A program made the translations under genes and the position numbers. Positions 35,662-46,902 of a stretch of DNA of 64,000 nt are shown here, one piece after another. This stretch comes from Pezizomycotina sp. ARF18. Taxonomy: Eukaryota; Ascomycota. The notes below the pieces were generated by a model. It was given only the letters and a program-made list of their open reading frames with translations. It was not told the DNA's origin and made no database searches. Each line of letters begins with the position of its first letter. Within the stretch, counting starts at the first letter, position 1. Location of the stretch: positions 55,085 through 119,084 of the forward strand of contig AZLU01000037.1 of the NCBI GenBank assembly GCA_002224055.1. The letters run 5' to 3'.

Positions 35662-37451
35662 TCATAAACTCCACCGCATCCTTCCATACCCAACATGCGC
35701 ATGCGTATCCTCCTTCTCCCAATCCAGCTTAAACGGCTTCCTCCAGCAGCTATTCCAAAACTCTACCCTCAGCTGCTTAAACAAATACTCATTCCTGCCA
35801 ACAAGGTCATCCGCGCCCGGCTTCTCCTTAATCGGCCACTCGAACGCATCGTTATACCGCCCGTGCAATTCTTGCCATCGGAAATTGTAATTATCCTGCT
35901 CCCATGAACTAAACAGCACGAAAGCGAAAGGTAGCACGCGTACCACTTCTCCTTCCGCTTCTTCGCGTTCGACTTTAGGAAGAAACGGAGTTTTTCTACT
36001 AGTTCCGTTCTACTTTGGCGCAATACCGCTGCATAGCGACGGAGAACTGCATGTCGACGATTTTGGGAGCATGTAGCAACCGTTACACCAATTATCAAAG
36101 TCGACTTTGGAGGGCGGTGCGTCGCCGTCGTCGGACCAGGACTCAAATTCCATCGTCGAATACTCCTGGAAGACGGCGAAGGCCCAGAGCTGCAGCGCCT
36201 TCCCTACCAACTCCCTCTCTTCTTTATCGCGTCGCTGCAAACCATGAGCTCGTATGCCGCTATAATAGTTTGTGAGATAACCGTCTGCTTATTCAACGTC
36301 TGTAAATCATTAAAAGCCATCGGTAATAGCTGATCCACCAGCAGGCTCTTACACATGTTCTGTAGCTCTCCAAAGTCCAGCGTAGTTACGTAACTCGGCG
36401 TGTCAACCTTTACAAACTGCGAAGTTGCAGAGTCGTACATATCCATGCTTAATAGCGCTTATCCCGATCTGTATTTTTCTTATAGGGAGGGTAATGGATG
36501 CGACATGGCTGTAGACGTATTTTATCTTTTGCTTGTACGGTAACCAGGTTATTTCTTCCCGACAACATTGGAATACTTTTCAAAGTCCATATCGACGATT
36601 TTGCCGTTCGCGGATACTACAGATTTGGACTGGTAGCAGATCTCTTATAACGGCGCGAGTGGCGGCATCGAACGCAGACTGGGTAGCCGATGCACTAAAT
36701 GTACCTCTGAAAGATTAACAAATGCTCTTTCCCATTTCCCTGTCGTTTCGTAATTTCTATAGCGTAAATATCGTGATACTCACGACGCGATTATGTAGCC
36801 GACACCTAACGCACTTATCCCCTCCGGTCCTGGCTTCTCGATTTCTTTCTTCTTAGCCTTCTCTATAACTTTCGACATGCTCCACGTAACAATCTTCAAG
36901 CCGCCGCAACATCCTGCTTCGTCTGAGCTCGAGGCCGAAGTACTCTGCTGCTGGTCGACGCTGAGGTTACCGCTGCTCTTCTCGGACAACCTATCGAGTC
37001 TGGTCTCGCGTTGCCGGACGTAGGCTTGAGAACTTCTAAGTCGCTGTTAACGTCGAACGCAAAGTCATTTACTGTGATGTTAGAGCCGATGATGTTGGCG
37101 ATTGGTATATCGACGAAGTTGGGTTCCGCGTAAGACAGGGAAACGTCGTTATCAGCGAGCGTTGCACCGCTGAAATTGGAGACCGTCGAAGCGTTGGTGT
37201 TCGCGAAACCCAAATTCGCGTTATTAATGTCAGGGATGTACCCAAAGTTGACGTCTGGAAACGTGGTTCCGACCGCCGTAAGGTCCGCGAAATCATTGCC
37301 AGCGCTGCTACCCAAAAGATCAATATTGTTTATAACCGTAGACAGGATTCCATCCGCCTTGCGTATAGTTATATCCGTCCCAGTTATAGTTAGGATCGAA
37401 CCCTTGCTGCTGCCCCCGTTGCCGCAAGACTTCTTCATCGTAGTCTTCCAT
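35662..37451 (-). CDS. transcription-factor-like fungal protein, frameshifted
   Basis: Minus-strand gene with ATG at 37451 (MEDYDEEVLRQRGQQQGFDP). A disordered Asn/Asp/Tyr-rich N-terminus includes FADLTAVGTTFPDVNFGY. A Ser-rich linker follows (SVDQQQSTSASSSDEAG), then a basic helix (MSKVIEKAKKKEIEKPGPEG) ending GISALGVGYIIA. An intron of about 60 bp (GTGAGT donor near 36784, CAG acceptor near 36716) leads to SGTFSASATQSAFDAATRAV. The C-terminal half is helical (TLDFGELQNMCKSLLVDQLL; FQEYSTMEFESWSDDGDAPP; FFLKSNAKKRKEKWYACYLS; FVLFSSWEQDNYNFRW) and stops at TGA 35662. The plan of disordered arm, basic linker and long helical C-terminus resembles fungal regulators, and the last part recalls the C-terminal region of Zn2Cys6-type factors, but no CxxC zinc cluster is visible. 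Four or more frame changes are needed. The role is inferred. Confidence 0.55.
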
Positions 37452-39680
37452 GGTGAAAATATCCGGTTTCCAAGCTCGTTGAGGAAAGTTTATTCATCTG
37501 GCTATATCCTTCCAAGGAAAATTATCGCGAGTATCGACATTGAAAAATGATGGCTGATGTTAAGGACGAGTTCAAAAGAAAAGGAAAAAAAATAGGAAGT
37601 TCGCACAGATGCGGCCGTTACTTTCGAGCTGGAGTCGCTTCCGTCGGTGGCAGGTTATATAAAACAGGGGGATCAAAACGGGCAGGAGAGACGATCACCT
37701 AACGGTCGCCGTGCCAAAGCTTAATATTGGAGGATCACAACGGAAGGAAGCTCGATCCGATCATGTATTTACTCATGATATAGATCACGAGAAAGGTTTC
37801 CTCTCCTGCGATGAAAAAAGCCGCGTCGCCCACCGTTTAAAAACTGGATTATTAGTGCATATACATTTCGGAGATATCGCGAAGCTCGGCGTATGATTGG
37901 TTCTATCAGGAAAGATAGCTCCGCTGTGCGAGAAACACCCAACGGATAACTCCGCCACCGGCTACTATTGGACGTTTTCCTTCGTAAACGAAGGGATATG
38001 TGCAAATTTCTCTTCTTTTTTCTACGCTCAATTGATCAATACGCTTGAGATACGCCATGAATGTTCATCTAAAATGGATTACATTTGCTCGGTCATTTAC
38101 TAATAGAACTTAAAGAGTCACCTTTCGCTCTCCCATTTATGTAGCTTAAGATGTGCGAGTCAACACCATTCGCTCAGCAAAAGAGAGAGAGAATACTTTA
38201 GGTAAGTGACTTATCTCCCCCAAATATAAATATAAAATTGCGCAACCGTTGTCGATCCGGACGACGTTCCTCGATACGAAACTTACGCGGGGTGGCTTCG
38301 TTAAACATCGGAGGTTTCTATCAAGTGACGGACTGATGAATCGCGATTTCTATTTAGAGACAATATTCCTTCACCCCAAGAGGCAGATCACCAACTTGGT
38401 AGTATTCCCTTCGAAAGACCATCTGTTTGAGCTATTCTTGGCCTTTTCCCTTGTCAATAAAAGCTGGCAGGACTGACGCTGTCGTTTTCGGTAACAAGGA
38501 GTGCCTACTTTCTCGTCCATGGACAAGGGGAATCTAATGCGAAATGTAACTCACAGTTTAGAGGGGCAGAACAAGTAGTTGTATATTATATGCACAGGGC
38601 ATTTGCTGTAAAAGTACAACCAAAACCCAAGACGGTATAATTTGGAATAGACAGCCCCTCCTAGGGGCTGTGAGGCTTTTTAGACAAGAGTATGCAAAGG
38701 AGAAGCTTTATCGCCGCGGACAAAATAGCCCCAAAGCTAAAAGACAGCTCCGTCTCAGCCGCAACTTCCTGGGCGTGGAAATACATACAGCTCCTATGAC
38801 AGGATATGGATATGTATCTTGGATATCACATCCCACAGTATTATAGCTTTTAAAAGTCCTCGTGTGCCCTAAAAATTTTCATTATCTTCAAGCGAAAGAT
38901 ACTATCGCCAGCTCTACGAGCTATTTTCATTATCCGCCTTTTTGTTCTTTCGCAGATCTGGAAGCCTGTTATAATTATTCGCTGTAGAGCTCCTCTGGAC
39001 CGAAGTCTGTCGCACAAGATCACCGGTTAGAAAATGCTACAGAACTAGTTACTTGCCCTTTTCAACGATCCCGGAGTCATAGGATCGAGCGAATGTTTGT
39101 GTTATCTTCTGTTTTTGAAAATCAATAATTACTCCATGAGTTGAGGAAGGCTTATGATCCGAACGTCGTACAGATAGATTTATTTTGACAGCTCTGCCAA
39201 CATTGAATCCGGAGTCGATAACCGCCCGAAGAGTTTCATATATACAGCGGTAGATAATTGAGAAGGATTCCCTCTGCCATTGGATTGGGGTCCTTTTTAA
39301 TACTATTATTCGAACCTGTGGCCTATCATATATTTTCGCTCACGATATCGATTTCGAGTTCAAAACTCATCTAGATCAGATACTTAAGAATCATTGAAGC
39401 GAATTTGAAAAGTTAACGAGTTCAAGTCCCGTTTAACGGTACTATTACGATAAATCGAGCTCCAACGGAAAACAAAAGAAGTGCGTTCCGAACTCCGAAG
39501 TGAACCGTGTTCAATTCTCGCCTCCGAGCGCTCACCATCCGAACGCTGGTTCAGTTCCCGGCTGAATCGCCTTTCGATATAATTATATCCTACTTGAACC
39601 AAGTTCAACTCCAGTTGAAGCAGTTGTGAACACCACCACAATCTATTAGCGCTCAATATACAGCCATATAAACCACCACA
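37452..39680. other. divergent intergenic region
   Basis: This is the shared upstream region of the minus-strand gene (start 37451) and the plus-strand Prm10-like gene (start 39681). Small open frames (37711-38476) have no domain. Just before the Prm10-like start, 39400-39625 carries repeated GTTCAA / GTTCAG words whose role is unknown. Confidence 0.45.
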
Positions 39681-42283
39681 ATGGCGGACCAACCACCTCG
39701 CCCTCTCCGCGGGTCCGTCTCCTTCCCACAAATCCACCTAGAAGACGACCCACACCTCAGCAGCGGCAGCTCCGCTCCTCCATCACCGGGTAACCTATTA
39801 CCCCCCTAAAGTGCTAGTAGTACATCTGCTAATGTCCTTATAAAAGACAAAGATAAATCAAACCCCTTCGCCGACCCATCCTCCTCCACCCCTCTCTACC
39901 ACCACCCCCAACCTCAACAATCCCGCATCGACGCCGAGCGCCTCATCCAGCGCCTCCGCCGTAATGAATCCCGCCGTCGTCTACAATCCCCGCCCGACAA
40001 CATCCGCCACAAATGACCCCCGCGACGATCTCGAAACCGGCGAAACAACCCGCCGCGGATCCCTCGATAGCGTTATTACGCTCCCCGCCGAAGATCCGTT
40101 CGGCGATAGACCGGGCAGCGAATATGCACCTGGTGTACTATCTCATTTAATAAGGTTGTACCACATCGACGACCAAATCGCAGAGGAAGAAGACGAGGGA
40201 AGCGAAGAAGATGATTTGATTAGGGCGTCGAGGGCGTAGATGAGCATACTAGAATTAAACGGGAGAAGAAGAAAAGCGGTAGCGATACGGAGACCGAGAA
40301 AGAAACGTTCACGCATCCGCGGTGGTATAACGCTGCCGCGGCAAGTAGGGTTAGCGTCGCTACCACGGCTGCGGAGAAAGAGGTGGAGGGGGAGATGAAG
40401 AAAGAGGGTAGCGAGGGTAGCGTAGGAGGTGACGGTGACGGTGAAGAAACACCGAAGAGGCGCGAGAGTCCTGAAAGGTTGGCGAAGAGTACCGAGGAGG
40501 TGAAGAAGGCAGGTATGAGGAGAAGATGAAGAGGGGTTATTCCAGGGTTAAGAAGACGATGAGGGATCACAGGCAGAGGAGGAAAGCGGAGGAGGAGACT
40601 AAGGTAAATACTTACGAAGATTTTACCCGTACCTTACTGTTCTTCTGTTTTGTCTCCTTATCCGGATTCGAACTTGCGACCCCACTTCGCACGCTCGAGC
40701 GCCCAGACTCGAACTCGCGCTTCCTTTCCTCAGAGCCTGAGAGGGGCGAGGCGCGAATTCGAAGCCGGGTGGCGAGGCAATACTTTTTTGTTTTTTAGTT
40801 TTTCTTCTCTGGAAGTTGGACCTAATAATGTGTATCATGGCAGATAACGCAACACATCGCAGAAACCCTCCAACGGCAAAAATACATCCTCCGCCTCTGC
40901 CGCGCCTTCTTAACCACCGGCGCGCCTTCTCACCGGTTAGAAGAGTACCTAACAACGACGGCGCACGTCCTCTCCGTCTCCTGCTCCTTCGTGTACCTTC
41001 CGGGGTGCATGATGATATCCTTCAATGATTCCACAACGCATACGTCCGACGTCCAGCTCGTCCGCGCCGCGACGAACACGGACCTCGGAAAGCTCCAGCA
41101 TCTCCACATAATATACAAAGAAGTCTTACACGACGTGATCGGCGTAGACGAAGGGGTCGAGCGCATCGAGAATATCCTAAAAAAGCCACCGAGGAGGAAT
41201 AAATGGTACAGGCTGTTGCTGTACGGCGGCGCGAGCGCAGCTATTGGACCGCTATTCGACGCCCGCATCCACGATTTACCCTTCTGTTTCTTGCTGGGTA
41301 GCATAGTAGCCTTCATGGCGCTGATAATAAACCCGAAATCCGAAGCGTTCGCAAACTGCTTCGAGATCCTCGCCTCATTAGTCGCGAGTTTCTTCGCAAG
41401 AGCGATAGGAAGTCTCCGCCGCGACGGGAAAGAGATTTTCTGCTTCTCCGGTATAGCGCAAGGGGCGATAGCGCCGCTCCTCCTCCCCGGAATGATAATC
41501 CTTACGGGCGCGCTGGAGCTCCAGAATAAGAAACTAGTCGCGGGCGCCGTGCGCATGTTCTACGCCGTCATATACAGCGTGCTGCTGTGGTTCGGCATCA
41601 GCTTGGGCACCGCTTTGTACGGCGCCGTGGACGGAAATGCGACGCTGGCGACGAAGTGCAGCGACGTCAACTTGCCTGAGTACAGGTTCTTTTACGCGCC
41701 CCTGTACGCCTTTTTGTAAGTTTTTTTTTTTTTAAAAAAAAATCAACTGCCCACCCTTTCCAGCATTATTCAATGTCTACTTCAGAGGCCACCTCGCTAA
41801 CCCCAGTTCTCGGTAATATAGCCTTGGCCTTGCAAACCAAGCCAAATGGCTGCAAATGCCCGCCATGCTCGTGATCGCAACACTCTCCTACACCGTAACA
41901 TTCTTCACCCAGCGCCGTTTCCCTTTAACGCCTCAAATAGTAAACGCCCTCGCGTCTTTCACAGTTGGCGTGCTGGGTAACCTGTACTCGCGCATAGTGC
42001 ACCAGGCTGCGTACAACGTCATGGTCCCCGCGATCCTGCTGCAGTTCAGAGCGGGATCAGCTCCGCAGGGAGCCTCGCGGCAGGGCTAAAGGTCGCGCAG
42101 ACGATAGTGAAGGGCGATAAGGCGTCTCCCGTGGACATGGCGGAGTTTTTCGTGGATGGAGGGATGGCGGAGCTGGCGTACGGCCTTGTTGCCGTGGCGG
42201 TGGGGATTAGCTTCGGATTGTTCGCGAGCGCGGTCGTAGTTTATCCGTTTGGGAAGAGAAGAAGCGGGTTCTTTTCGTTCTGA
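39681..42283 (+). CDS. PRM10: Prm10-like membrane protein, ThrE (DUF1212/DUF3815) family
   Basis: Fungal Prm10-type proteins carry the ThrE threonine/serine exporter fold, with a soluble N-terminus followed by two five-helix membrane halves. The start MADQPPRPLRGSVSFPQIHL is followed by a disordered Ser/Pro/acidic arm of about 280 residues. Intron 1 is 40604-40843 (240 bp). The second exon has the family signature: HRLEEYLTTTAHVL, VYLPGCMMISFNDSTTHTSD, QLVRAATNTDLGKLQ. Membrane spans follow (LLLYGGASAAIGPLF, FCFLLGSIVAFMALII, GAIAPLLLPGMIILTGALEL, FYAVIYSVLLWFGISLGTAL). Intron 2 is 41716-41821 (T-rich, ending ATATAG). The last exon has MLVIATLSYTVTFFTQRRFP, SFTVGVLGNLYSRIV and SGISSAGSLAAGLK, and stops at TGA 42281-42283. 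Frameshifts occur at a C6 run near 39805, then near 39985, 40240 and 42045, the last being a single lost G. Confidence 0.9.
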
Positions 42284-42828
42284 AATACGAAAGAAGTATA
42301 TGTACAGACAAAAGTTTGATTCGATTCATAGAGATAACTTTCTGTTGTTCCAGTACCATTCTTTGATCAGTGAAGAGTTCCATCGTGAAGATCAAGTATG
42401 GCGGTTAGAAGCAATTTTGATTTAGACTGATAATGATCTTTAATCTAGATCTACTAATCTTATCTTTAAATCTTATCTATCTCTTGGCGAGATTAAATTC
42501 GGCTTTGTGGAATCAAAAAAAAAAAAAATTCCCACCAACCAAATTTTGCATTTCGTAAATCTCGCAGCAGCTCTACGACCAAAACCCCAGCGATCTCCAA
42601 ACAACCCATTACCATCATACACTCAAGCGATCACGACGAAAGGATCCTTGGCCTCAATGACATCTCTATAGTATCTCTACTACGGTATGCTTCATCTGCC
42701 TCCTATCTGCTACCAGCATCGTATTAATTGGCCGTTTTCTCACTCACGGATAAAGCCCCACTACCGACAGAGAATCACAATCCAACCTTCTCCGTCCCTC
42801 ACCTGAGGGAAACCAGCAAACGACAAAC
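42284..42828. other. tandem intergenic region
   Basis: 3' end of the Prm10-like gene and promoter of the next plus-strand gene. Poly-A near 42516-42529. No coding content is seen. Confidence 0.5.
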
Positions 42829-45800
42829 ATGGCGCTACACCTCCACCGCCGAACCCTCCTCCAGCTCCTCGACTCTGCCTCGCTCATCCCGCACAATTCC
42901 ACAATAGCGACGTGTACATGCGTCCTCCTCCCCCTCCGTCACAACCTGCACCTCCGACGCCGACGGTTCTCGGCGGGCGTCAATAGGAGGAACCGGTGGA
43001 GCGATAACAACGCCGGTGCGTTACGGCGAACAAGAGCCTGAACCAGCAATGGAAAGGTGCCAATGCTCCCACAGCTACGACGCCGAACCAATTGGACGAA
43101 GCGCAGCAGCAGATACGGTGGCAGGAGCTGAAGCAGGACGGAGCACAGCAGGACAAGCAATTACAGTGGAACGCCGAGGGTCTACAAGGGGACGGGAGTG
43201 AACTAGGGGAGGAGTGGAACGCGAACATAGCCTCGACGGAGAGGAAGGAGGCGAATGGGCTACGGAGCAGTACGCCGGGGATCTTCATATTGAAAATGGG
43301 CTCGATGAGCACGCAGACGCCAGCGTTATAGAGGAAGAGGAACCGAGCTGGGATATGCTCGTGAATGCTACACCGCAGACGGCGGCAGCAGAACAGGAGC
43401 AACCGCAAGGTTACTACTACGACGCGCAAGGGAATGTGTATTACTACGATTACGACCAACCCCGATGCCCCAGTTCGCGAGCGAGGAGGAAGCGCAGCAG
43501 TATTACCAGCAAGTACAACAGATGCAACAGCAAAATGGGTACTATTATAGTAATGCTCTGCCGTTTGATCCGCAGCAGCAGCAGCAGCAGCAAGCGCAGT
43601 GGGATCCGAATACGCAGGAGCAACAGTGGACCAAACATGCAACAACCCCCGCAGCAGTCAGAGTGGACGTTCCCGGCGTCGGTGCAGGAAGCCAGCATGA
43701 TGGCACATAACTGGATTGCTAGGTTTAGCAACTGGAACTACGCTACTCCCGAACAGCCGCAGCAACTGGAACGAATCATGGAATCTCGATTTCAGCAGTA
43801 TAGGCCAGGAAACGGATAGCCTGGCGCAGAGGCTCATGCAAAACTATGGGCTCGCTCCCGCTACCGCTCCTGAGACAGCTACCGCTCCTGAGACAGCTAC
43901 CGCTCCTGAGACGAATACGAAAGATGAGTGGACGTTTACTTCCGCAGAGCAAGAGGAGATTTGGAAGGAACCGGCGCAGACGTGGGAGGACTGGGTTTAG
44001 CGGACGAGCTATCGACGCTTAATCTGGTACAGAGTTTGAACGCCCGGCGAGGGATGCAGATGCGTGGGTTTAGTAGTGACGCAACGCATAGCGCGGGTGG
44101 GATGTCATTGGCGGAAAGGCTGAAGGCGCGGAAAGGCATGACTGCCGGTGGACACAGACCACCACCATCTTTGGAAAATCCACTCGAGTCCAGCGGCGGA
44201 GAGCACGTCCGTTAGCAGAGAAGCTAAAAGCACGACAAAATGGTGAGGAAGTAAAAGAAGCCGGGGATAAGGTAGAAGAACCGCCAGTTCCCACTCCCCC
44301 GCCGGCGCCAGAGAATTGGGGCGGGATGGCGCCCGAGCCGCGCTTCGTAGGGGTCCGTGAGAGGCTCAAGAAGATGAAAGACCAGCCTAGAAGCGCTCCG
44401 GCTACGGGGACGGAAGACGATTCAAGCAGGCTAGCTAAGACGCTCGGTATCATTATGCTTCGAAGAAGAAAGCGAAGCGGGAGTTTTCACTCCGGGCACG
44501 ATGACGCCAGGCAGGAAGACTTCGATCCTCAGGCCGCAGTACGTCAAGCCGCCGCCGTGGCAGGCTCCCGATAGTCCGAGGGCGAGGGTTACATACACGG
44601 ACAAATACATCACCGAGGGCGAGAAGGAGTTACGGCGAAAGTGGCTGGAGGCTAGGGCGGAAGGGGTGCTACCGGTCGACGGCCACATGAACGAACACTG
44701 GAACGAAGTGTTCGACGGCAAGAAGACGGTCATTAGAGCGATGGAGACCATGGGCGCGAAGAGCCAGTTTACGTATAAGGCTCCGGACGAGGAAGGCTAC
44801 GACTCGGTGAGGGAGAATATGGAGAGGATGAGGAAGATCGCCGAGTATTCGGAACACACCCGCGAAGAGACGGCCGAAGGGCCCGGTGTCAGGTTGTACG
44901 TTCCCCGAGATCCGGATCAAAAGAAAGTCAACGGGCTGGCGTACCAGAAGCTCCATGGGAGGAGGAAGTGGCTGCAGGATCAGATCGAGAGGACGAGGCA
45001 GTCGATGTTGCCGGACGATCCGCAAGCGCAGTCGCGCTTGGATTCGCTGAGCCGAGACGTGCAGGAGGTTAACCGCGAGATCCGCCAGGTCGCGCAAAAA
45101 GACAACGAAACCCGCCTGGAGATTATCGAGAGGAACGTGCAGGACTTTTCAACGAGGAAGACCTGGTACGAGGAGCGGCTGCGCGCTACGCGAGAGCTAC
45201 CGGATGACGAACCATCCAAGAAGGAGCTCTTGGAAGGCTTTAGGAAACAGCTCGATAATCTAGAACGTAAGGAGAAGCTCTTCTTGGCGAGGCTCGAGCA
45301 ACCCGCGCAGCCCGAGCACTTCGCGGATGTATGGGGTACCTGGTCGGTCGAGTTTTACAACGAGATGCTGAAGAAGGTCGACGAACTATCGGAGGAGAAA
45401 GCCTTCCTTGAAACACGGTTGAACGCCGTCCAATCGCTTCCGATACGCACCCTACCAAAGCTACCATGGTTCAGGACTTTGAAGGAAAGGTCAAGAAACT
45501 CCAAGACCAGATCGACGGCTACCAGCTGGACTTTTCTTCCGAACTCGGCGACTACGTCGCCGATGGCGATGGCGAATTAAGGTCCAAGAATCGCCGGCAC
45601 AAGCTCGCAAGATTAACACGTGACCGGACTACTTGAAAGAAAAGCTAGCCGAGCTGCCAACACGACCCGATACCGAATCCGAAAAAGCATTCCTAGAAAA
45701 AGAGTGGAAAGCCCACATTGAACGGCTAGAACAGGGTATCAACAAACTGGCCGGCAAATTCGTGAAAGCCAACCGCCCGGTAGTGCATGCGGGAATGCGA

Positions 45801-46902
45801 CTCCAGCATGCCATTCCAAGGAGAAAACCGGCGCAGTAAGAAGCATCCACAGAGTCGGCGACCCCCGCCCTCTGAAATGGACCAAAGCCGCACCATTGGG
45901 ATCCACCCCGGAGGAAGAAAACCCGTTCGCTGGAATCCCCGAGGTCGGCGCGCAGGACGTACTCAAGATGCAAACCCCCGCCATGATATCCGCCTCCGCC
46001 CTGAGCCCGTTCAACAGAGTAAAAGCGCGGCCCATGTATACTAACGCCAAAGCTGAAAAGAAACAAAGAACTACCGAAACTTCCGATGACCCTATTCCTT
46101 CCGGACGTTCAAATCAATCGCCGCGTTCGCGCGGGATGACGTGTACATGCGTCTCGGCGAACAAGGCGCAGGGCAGAAAGAAAGCGAGCAAGTGACGGAA
46201 GAAAACGGGCAAACTATACCTATCCGTAAAGGAACTATCTCGAGAGAGAACAGGCCCGTACCCATCCGCGAAGTCATCACCTCTAGAGAAGTGCCCGAAA
46301 ATCCCGAAAATCCGGGACTGATCCGCAACTCAACCGAAATTTTCAACGACGATCCCAAAGTACAGGCAGCCAGGCAAAATTTCGCGAAAGTCCACTTCGA
46401 GCCTGAAGCGGGGCTATACCCATCCAATATAACGGAGTCAGCAACGCCAAAATCCCCCTTCTCCTCATCATCGTCATCTCCGCAGCAACCCGACACCGAC
46501 AACGTAAACCCCTTCCTCAATGTCGAGCCAGAATCCGTCGTCCGACGCATGAAGACGACCCCAACAACAGAAAACCTGGCAGCTATAGCAACCGGCGGGC
46601 CAATTATACAAAGGTACGAGGTCGGCGGGCCGGACGAGTTCAGGAACGCTACGGAACCACAGCAAAAAGACGCCGTGATGGCGCAGTACTTCAGGCTGAA
46701 GAGGATGGGGGCTGAAGGCGAAGAGCAGCTGAAGCTGCTAACGGAGAGGGAGCCGTGGCTGGAGGAGAAGGTCACGAAGACGAATTTCTACATGGACAAC
46801 GGCGGGCTGAGGATGGCCACGAGTTCGGGCAGGGAGCTAAGTATGGGTTTGAGGTTAGGCGGCGGTGGTGTTCCCATTGGGGAGAAGACGCCCCCGCAGT
46901 AA
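42829..46902 (+). CDS. large proline/glutamine-rich coiled-coil protein, unknown function
   Basis: About 1,340 codons in one direction with no intron obvious, cut into ten or so frames. ATG at 42829; the Pro-rich reading (TPPPPNPPPAPR, MRPPPPPSQPAPPTPT) starts one frame away. A Gln/Tyr-rich low-complexity part follows (GYYYDAQGNVYYYDYDQP; EEEAQQYYQQVQQMQQQNGY; a Q7 run), then the TAPETA repeat at 43861-43912 and DEWTFTSAEQEEIWKEPAQT. Short repeats of the type LAERLKARKGM / LAEKLKARQ occur about 43.9-44.3 kb. The long charged middle (ILRPQYVKPPPWQAP; YTDKYITEGEKELRRKWLEA; HMNEHWNEVFDGKKTVIRAM) leads into coiled coil (SRLDSLSRDVQEVNREIRQV; LLEGFRKQLDNLERKEKLFL). The C-terminus has REPWLEEKVTKTNFYMDNGG and stops at TAA 46900-46902. 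I know no named family. It looks like a scaffold or tether, which is inference. Confidence 0.72.
43861..43912 (+). repeat. 18-bp in-frame tandem repeat, about 3 copies
   Basis: Three copies of CTACCGCTCCTGAGACAG, the last one truncated, encoding repeated (T)ATAPETA inside the large Gln-rich protein. Confidence 0.95.

Noticed and set aside
40655-40760. T-arm-like words (GGATTCGAACTTG, CAGACTCGAACTC) suggesting a minus-strand tRNA inside the Prm10-like intron
   Set aside because: The candidate T-stems do not pair, no acceptor stem or anticodon arm can be formed, and two such words occur side by side.
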